From an uncultured beta proteobacterium (GTDB lineage Bacteria; Pseudomonadota; Gammaproteobacteria; Burkholderiales; Rhodocyclaceae), in assembly GCA_903886975.1 (NCBI GenBank), contig CAISOB010000086.1:1-35065 (forward strand): a DNA stretch of 35,065 nucleotides. Reading direction: 5' to 3'. Below, piece after piece: positions 29,861 through 35,065 of this stretch. Within the stretch, counting starts at the first letter, position 1; the number at the start of each line of letters is the position of its first letter. The notes beneath the pieces are model-generated. The model did no database searches and was not told the origin of the DNA. It worked only from the letters and a program-made list of their open reading frames with translations. The translations under genes and the position numbers were made by a program.

Positions 29861-32386
29861 TCACGTCTCCGTAGGGGCTGACGCGTTCTCGCCCCAGACG
29901 CGGGCTAGCGTGGCCTGGATTTTCTTCTCGAAACGGGCGATCAGCTCGCGGTTGGCGGCCACCAGTGCCTGCTCGGCCTCGATCTCGGCGACGATGGCTT
30001 TCTGAGTGGCGAGGGTTGGGAGGGGAATTTGGAAGCCACGCAATGAACTCAAGGACACCGTCTTTTGCGCCACACCTGTGGCGGCTTCATGGCCTTGTTG
30101 AAGCATGAACGGAGATGCCAGCAGTGAGAGTAGAAACCGATTCAGAAGCTGTGGCCCGGTTCGAATCAGAGCAATGTGGCGTTGGAAACAGAACCTGATG
30201 TGTTCAGGAACGAGCACAGGGATGCCATACGATCCCGTGACCGTATAAAGAATGTCACCACCTTGTGGCTTTCGATTGGCATTCAAGTTTGAGTAGTAGG
30301 ACTCCGGGACGAAAAAGGTCTTCGTGAAATCCAGCTCATGCTCGTCATTGATGTTTGTAATCGTGACGAAAGGAACCCCTTCTGAGGCTTTTGGCGGCGG
30401 CTGGTGGTCGCCGTCAGTAATGGTCTCGCAAACGTCGGCAAGTCGTACCACCGGCCAATCGGGGTGAATGGGAATGTGCGGGCGGTAGTTGTCGAGGACG
30501 GCACGGGCGCCGTTGATGACTTTTTGGTAGCCCTCGATCTCAGCCACGACTTCTTTTTGCACATCCAGCGGCGGCAGGGGGATTGTGAGTTCGCAGAATT
30601 TGGATTTTGAAATTTCCGCGAAGGTACCACCCGTCGCCCAGGCTTTCATTGTCGGCACAAGCTTGATAAGTGCGAGCGCGACAAACTCTGGTACTGCCCG
30701 TGCTGAATCTACTATTGCGACATTCTTGAAGCCTTGATTCGTCGCGATGGGGATACGGTTGATGGCAATACGGCCAATGGTCGCTCGGGTCGATACAACA
30801 ACCGAGTTTTCCGGAATCATCTTCGCTGAAGATTCACGTAAGCCTTTGTCGGAAATCGTCCGCTTCGTCTCGGTAATTTCTGAAATGAAGTCGGTCGCAG
30901 GAAGATCGACAAGGGTTGCCCAAGGAATGCCACCGCCCCAATACTCCTCAACGTCGGACTTGGGAGTGCCACCGCTCTCCACACGAAAGAGGCTCTCATC
31001 GCCGAGAGAGACCAGCGTGAAGGAATGATTGGAGGCCGCCCCCTCCCGATACCGCTCCCCACTCAGGTTGTACTCGCCATTCGCAGCAAGCTTTTCCTTC
31101 GCCACAATCAGTCCGCAAGTCGGCTGAAGTTCATCAACCGCTTTGCCGCTGCGCAACGCCTGAAGGTAGTCAGCAAGTTCAGCCTTCACCTGCGGCAGAT
31201 CGTTCTTGTCGAAGGCGCGGCGCTGGGCGCCGAGGCCGTAGCCGTCGTTTTCGACCTTGAAGAAGGCGATGGTGTTGCTGCGGCGGGCGACGGATTTGTC
31301 GAGGATGAGGATGGATGTCTTGACGCCAGAATAGGGATTGAAGCAACCGGCTGGCAGCGAGACAACCGCCACCAGCGAAGTCTTCACCAGCAGTTCGCGC
31401 AGTTGCTTGTAGGCGGCCTGGCTCTGGAAGATGATGCCTTCGGGGACGATGATGGCGGCGCGGCCGGTGGATGACAAATGCTCGGCCATGTAATCGACAA
31501 AGAGCACTTCGCTGCGCTTAGCCTGGATGGAAAAGCGCTTGTGCGGCTTTATGCCGCCCTTGGGCGACATAAAGGGCGGATTGGCGAGAATGACGTCCGC
31601 CGTCTCGTTCCACTTCTCTTCGCTGGTCAGCGTGTCGTATTCGACGATGTGCGGGTCGGTAAAACTGTGCAGGTACATGTTGACCAGCGACAGGCGCACC
31701 ATGTCGGGCGAGATGTCGTAGCCGTGGATGTTGGCGGCGAGGTGCTGGCGCTCGTCCGGGGTGAGCTGGTCGCCTGCGCGCGCTTTGCTGTTGTGTTTGA
31801 GAATGTGCTTCCAGGCCGATATCAGGAAGCCCGCCGTGCCGCAGGCCGGGTCGAGAATGCTTTCGTGCTTCTGCGGGTCGATGACTTCGACCATGAAGTC
31901 GATGATGTGGCGCGGGGTGCGGAACTGGCCGGCGTCGCCCTGGCTGCCGAGCACCGAGAGCAGATATTCGAAGGCGTCGCCCAGACGTTCGGAATGGTCG
32001 TAGGTGAAGGCGTCGATTTCCTTGAGGAAGCTGCGCAACGTCTCCGGGTCGCGGTAGGGTAGATAGGCGTTCTTGAAGATGTCGCGGAATAAGGCCGGGA
32101 TGCCCGGGTTTTCGGTCATCTTGCCGATGGCCTCGGAATACAGGTTCAGCACATCGTGGCCGCCGAGGCTGGGGGACATCAATTTGGCCCAGCCGTATTT
32201 GGCGTATTCCCCGGCAAAGAAGCTGCGCGCGCCGCCGAGTTCTTCCGCCTCGGCATCCATGTCATCCATGAATTTATAGATCAGTGCGATGGTGATCTGT
32301 TCGACCTGCGATTTAGGGTCGGGCACTTTGCCGACGAGGATGTCACGGCAGGAGTCGATGCGGCGTTTGGTGTCTGAATCGAGCAT
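29861..32386 (-). CDS. Type I restriction-modification HsdM-HsdS fusion
   Basis: An 841-residue fusion. Residues 1 to about 430 are an N6-adenine methyltransferase (HsdM): helical N-terminus, AdoMet motif DPACGTAGFL (179-188) and catalytic NPPF (269-272). The rest is an HsdS specificity subunit with two target recognition domains, each ending in a conserved helix segment (IPLPPLDVQKEVVAEIEGY near 600; IPLPTLATQKAIVAEIEAE near 790). The two parts are normally separate genes; here one continuous frame carries both. It begins 15 bp after hsdR and ends 3 bp before the SIR2 gene. Confidence 0.93.
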   Translation of the reverse strand: MLDSDTKRRIDSCRDILVGKVPDPKSQVEQITIALIYKFMDDMDAEAEELGGARSFFAGEYAKYGWAKLMSPSLGGHDVLNLYSEAIGKMTENPGIPALFRDIFKNAYLPYRDPETLRSFLKEIDAFTYDHSERLGDAFEYLLSVLGSQGDAGQFRTPRHIIDFMVEVIDPQKHESILDPACGTAGFLISAWKHILKHNSKARAGDQLTPDERQHLAANIHGYDISPDMVRLSLVNMYLHSFTDPHIVEYDTLTSEEKWNETADVILANPPFMSPKGGIKPHKRFSIQAKRSEVLFVDYMAEHLSSTGRAAIIVPEGIIFQSQAAYKQLRELLVKTSLVAVVSLPAGCFNPYSGVKTSILILDKSVARRSNTIAFFKVENDGYGLGAQRRAFDKNDLPQVKAELADYLQALRSGKAVDELQPTCGLIVAKEKLAANGEYNLSGERYREGAASNHSFTLVSLGDESLFRVESGGTPKSDVEEYWGGGIPWATLVDLPATDFISEITETKRTISDKGLRESSAKMIPENSVVVSTRATIGRIAINRIPIATNQGFKNVAIVDSARAVPEFVALALIKLVPTMKAWATGGTFAEISKSKFCELTIPLPPLDVQKEVVAEIEGYQKVINGARAVLDNYRPHIPIHPDWPVVRLADVCETITDGDHQPPPKASEGVPFVTITNINDEHELDFTKTFFVPESYYSNLNANRKPQGGDILYTVTGSYGIPVLVPEHIRFCFQRHIALIRTGPQLLNRFLLSLLASPFMLQQGHEAATGVAQKTVSLSSLRGFQIPLPTLATQKAIVAEIEAEQALVAANRELIARFEKKIQATLARVWGENASAPTET

Positions 32387-32401
32387 GAGCGAAGCGGCTT
32401 T

Positions 32402-34915
32402 CTATTGCATGAACTGATTGAGGGGTACGTAGTCTTTCACGTACTCTGGGATTTTGTTGCGCCACTCCTTGGGCACGGCCTTGAAGTCGGCCATGCTGAA
32501 GGCGGGATTGACGTTGAGATCGGTCAACTTTCCCTTCTCGATGATGTCGCGCAGGCGGCCATCGGTGGCATAGGCTTTGAAAAAGTATTTCATAGCGACA
32601 ATGGCGGCGGCGTGGCTGTTCAGCGCATCCGGCGGCTGGTCGAGCAGGAATTTCTGAAACTCGTCTTCGAGCAGTTCGTCCTTGCCCTTGAAATAGGGAA
32701 TCAGGCCGAAGATTTTTTCCAGAATCTCACGCAGAGTCAGGCGGCGATCCACCCCCGCTGCACGACGTAGCTTGTCCAGGGTATAGAACTCGGCCGGTTT
32801 GTCGAGCAAGTGGGTGGTGACATAATCGATGGCCTGATCCCATTGCTCGTTTTCGACTTGCTGCTGCAAGACCGAATCGGCTTTGACGGTGTTCTCGAAG
32901 CCTTCGAAGAACATGCGGTCGATCTTCATCCCTTGCGCACCAACGGGTTCCTCGGCCAAGTGGGCGATAGCATCGCTGCCGCCGTGGATGTATTCACCGT
33001 TCGGGCCTACCGTCGTGCCGCCGTCGTCGCCATTCCCCTCGCCCGCACCTAGCCGGGGAAGTTTCAGCACCTCGTCGTAATCGAACTTCTCTTCGAAGTA
33101 TTCACAGTTGGCGAAGAAATCGAATAGCTTGTATTGCGTCTTCTCCTGCTTGCCAATCTGGGCCTTCAAGGGCTTGTCGAAAAGCTGTTCAAGGAAGTCG
33201 TTCTTGCGTGTGCCTCGCCCCTTGATCTGCACAAAGTCCGACGGCGAGAAGATCGGCCGCATTAGGCCAAGGTTGAGGATGTCCGGGCAGTCGTAGCCAG
33301 TGGTCATCATGCCGACGGTTATGCAGATGCGGGCCTTGCTGGTCTTGTAGGCATCGATGAAGTTGGCCGAACCGAGCAGATTGTTGTTGGTGAAGTTGAT
33401 TGTGTATTGCTGCGAGTCCGGTATCAGGGAGGTGACCTGCACGGCGAAATCGGATTGGTACTTGCCGGGCCAAAGGGTGTCGGCCAGTTCGTTGAAGAGT
33501 TGGGTTAGTTTGGCGGCGTGGTTCTGGCTGACGGCGAAGACGATGGACTTGCCGAGTTCGTGGCTGACCGGGTCACGCAGCGCGTTCTTCAGGAAGGTAG
33601 AACAAAAGAGACGATTTGTAGCTTCGGAAAAGAATTTCTTCTCGAAGTCTTTCTGGAAAAAGCTTTCCTGGGTCGCATCCCCCACTGCAACCGGCACGGC
33701 GACGGCATAGCCCTGATCGGAGAGCAGTTGCGTGGTGATGTCGGTACGAGCATCGACCACCACTGGATTGATGAGGTAGCCATCGCGCACGCCGTCGAGC
33801 AACGAATAGCGGAAGGTGGGTTGACCGGATTCGCAGCCGAATGTGCGGTAGGTATCGAGCAGCAGGCGGCGCTCGGCCTCGCGCGGGTCGCGGGTGCTCG
33901 GTTTGCTCGCGTCGAACTTCTTGAGGTAGTCGCGCGGCGTAGCGGTCAGGCCCAACTTGTAGCCAACGAAATATTCGAACACGGCGCGGGCATTGCCGCC
34001 GATGGAGCGGTGCGCTTCGTCGGAAATCACCAGATCGAAGTCGGTCGGCGAAAACAGGCGCCGGTATTTGTCGTTGAAAAGCAGCGACTGCACTGTGGTG
34101 ACAACGATCTCGGCCTTGCGCCACTCGTCGCGCCGCTCCTTGTAGATCACCGAGGTGTAATCATTCTTGAGCTGGGTGATGAATGTCTTGTTGGCCTGAT
34201 CTTCAAGTTCGAGCCGATCCACCAGAAACAACACTCGCCGCGCGTTGCCGGTGCGCAGGAACAATTTGATAACGGCGGCAGCGGTCAGCGTCTTGCCGGT
34301 GCCGGTGGCCATCTCGAACAGGAAACGGCTATGGCCCTCGGCGACGGCGTCCTGAATCGCCGCGACGGCTCGCTTCTGGTAATCGCGAAGAAAGCGCAGA
34401 CGGTTCTTCTGAATGAAGGCGTCGCGCTCGGCAGGGTTGCTCCAGCCCGCCTCGGTGGCATAGCCTGGCATCTGTGTCAGGGCGATGTAGTCCTTGCCGA
34501 CCGACTCGGTGATGAGTTTTTGCGGATTGGGCTGGAAGCGATGGTAGTCCTTGATCGAGTCCGGTGAAGGGAAGCGCGTGATGATGTGCGGGTTGCCCTG
34601 CTCCAGATCCCAGAAGTAATGCAGGTTGCCGTTGGAGAGGATAACGAATCGGCAGTTTTGCGATTTGGCGTACTTACGCGCCTGTTCCTTGCCAACCAGC
34701 GGATTCTTGTCTTCCGACTTGGCTTCGAGCACAAGCAGCGGGAAACCATTTCCGTCGAGCAGCAGGAAGTCGATGAATCCCTTACTGGATTCCTCGAAGT
34801 TCGCACCCAGCGCATCGATGACCGCCTTGGTCAGCTTGACCTTGGGTTCGAGAACGATATTGGCCTTGCCCGTGGCGTGGTCGAAGAACCGCCAGCCGGA
34901 CTCTTCGAGCAGCAT
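32402..34915 (-). CDS. hsdR: Type I restriction endonuclease subunit HsdR
   Basis: An 837-residue (from the first ATG) restriction/translocase subunit of the EcoEI-like type. The nuclease motif is in GFIDFLLLDGNGFPLLVLEAK (Asp49, Glu64-x-Lys66). The helicase motor has EMATGTGKTL (K208), ISDEAHRS, LGLTATP and the later QIKGRGTRK. The frame stays open upstream of 34915 with no good ribosome binding site, and reads TIKINMLLEESGW across the proposed start, so the native start may be further upstream or lost to an insertion sequence. It is the first gene of the defence array. Confidence 0.92.
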   Translation of the reverse strand: MLLEESGWRFFDHATGKANIVLEPKVKLTKAVIDALGANFEESSKGFIDFLLLDGNGFPLLVLEAKSEDKNPLVGKEQARKYAKSQNCRFVILSNGNLHYFWDLEQGNPHIITRFPSPDSIKDYHRFQPNPQKLITESVGKDYIALTQMPGYATEAGWSNPAERDAFIQKNRLRFLRDYQKRAVAAIQDAVAEGHSRFLFEMATGTGKTLTAAAVIKLFLRTGNARRVLFLVDRLELEDQANKTFITQLKNDYTSVIYKERRDEWRKAEIVVTTVQSLLFNDKYRRLFSPTDFDLVISDEAHRSIGGNARAVFEYFVGYKLGLTATPRDYLKKFDASKPSTRDPREAERRLLLDTYRTFGCESGQPTFRYSLLDGVRDGYLINPVVVDARTDITTQLLSDQGYAVAVPVAVGDATQESFFQKDFEKKFFSEATNRLFCSTFLKNALRDPVSHELGKSIVFAVSQNHAAKLTQLFNELADTLWPGKYQSDFAVQVTSLIPDSQQYTINFTNNNLLGSANFIDAYKTSKARICITVGMMTTGYDCPDILNLGLMRPIFSPSDFVQIKGRGTRKNDFLEQLFDKPLKAQIGKQEKTQYKLFDFFANCEYFEEKFDYDEVLKLPRLGAGEGNGDDGGTTVGPNGEYIHGGSDAIAHLAEEPVGAQGMKIDRMFFEGFENTVKADSVLQQQVENEQWDQAIDYVTTHLLDKPAEFYTLDKLRRAAGVDRRLTLREILEKIFGLIPYFKGKDELLEDEFQKFLLDQPPDALNSHAAAIVAMKYFFKAYATDGRLRDIIEKGKLTDLNVNPAFSMADFKAVPKEWRNKIPEYVKDYVPLNQFMQ

Positions 34916-35024
34916 ATTGATCTTGATTGTGAATGCCGGAATGAAAGGTAGCCACGTGGCGGTGTAGTGGGAGCCAGTCCTGATGCCTAATCTTTGATCT
35001 GTGATGGATCGAGGAAGGCAGAGA

Positions 35025-35065
35025 GGATGTACAAAGTGGACCTATACGCCAAAGTGAGGCGGGCC
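35025..35065 (+). mobile_element. istA: IS21-family transposase istA, 5' end (partial)
   Basis: The right edge holds an ATG at 35025 after GGCAGAGG, reading MYKVDLYAKVRRA before the window ends. This is the typical N-terminus of IstA transposases of IS21 elements. The gene points away from hsdR. The element's left end should lie in the 109 bp between the two genes; a TGT at 34928-34930 is one candidate boundary. Only 13 codons are visible. Confidence 0.6.

Overview
The window looks like a chromosomal segment of a GC-rich betaproteobacterium, most likely Rhodocyclales-like. This is inferred from the gene set, the ISC layout and the style of the intergenic repeats, not from a search. It has a housekeeping/metabolic part (about 1-23.0 kb) and an accessory defence part (about 23.3-35 kb).

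Region 1 (1-9.3 kb, minus strand). After the start of a probable methyl-accepting chemotaxis protein at the left edge comes an iron-sulphur cluster assembly operon, read right to left: iscR, a second NifS/IscS-like cysteine desulfurase, iscS, iscU, iscA, hscB, hscA, fdx, iscX and a DUF2237 gene. Upstream of iscR lie cysE and trmJ. The iscR promoter carries an IscR type-1-like operator, and a very similar motif sits on the cysE promoter, so cysteine supply and cluster assembly may be co-regulated.

Region 2 (9.3-14.8 kb). suhB (+) converges on a 1477-residue CheB-CheR-PAS-histidine kinase-receiver hybrid (-). A heptanucleotide repeat array forms a long inverted repeat between them.

Region 3 (14.8-20.5 kb, plus strand). 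This is a nickel module: nikR, a NiCoT nickel permease preceded by a NikR-like palindrome, then larA-larC-larE-larB. LarB, LarE and LarC build the nickel-pincer cofactor (NPN) and LarA is the racemase/epimerase that uses it. Facing it on the minus strand (20.6-23.0 kb) are a PdxA2-type dehydrogenase and a four-carbon acid-sugar kinase, which together convert C4 sugar acids to DHAP. LarA might be a C2 epimerase for that pathway.

Region 4 (23.0-35 kb). After a gene-poor junction comes a HigBA-like toxin-antitoxin pair whose toxin reading frame has an early in-frame TAG. Then follows a tightly packed minus-strand array, in transcription order: hsdR, an hsdM-hsdS fusion, a SIR2-domain protein, a HerA ATPase, a HEPN-motif protein and an Abi/UG-type reverse transcriptase. 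Gaps are 3-15 bp or ATGA overlaps, so this reads as one defence operon joining a type I restriction-modification system, a SIR2-HerA (Nezha-like) pair and a HEPN-RT pair. At the right edge the first codons of an IS21-type istA start about 110 bp upstream of hsdR, suggesting that an insertion sequence has landed at the head of the operon. The HEPN-RT pair and its fusion to the RM/SIR2-HerA operon are the best candidates for an undescribed system.
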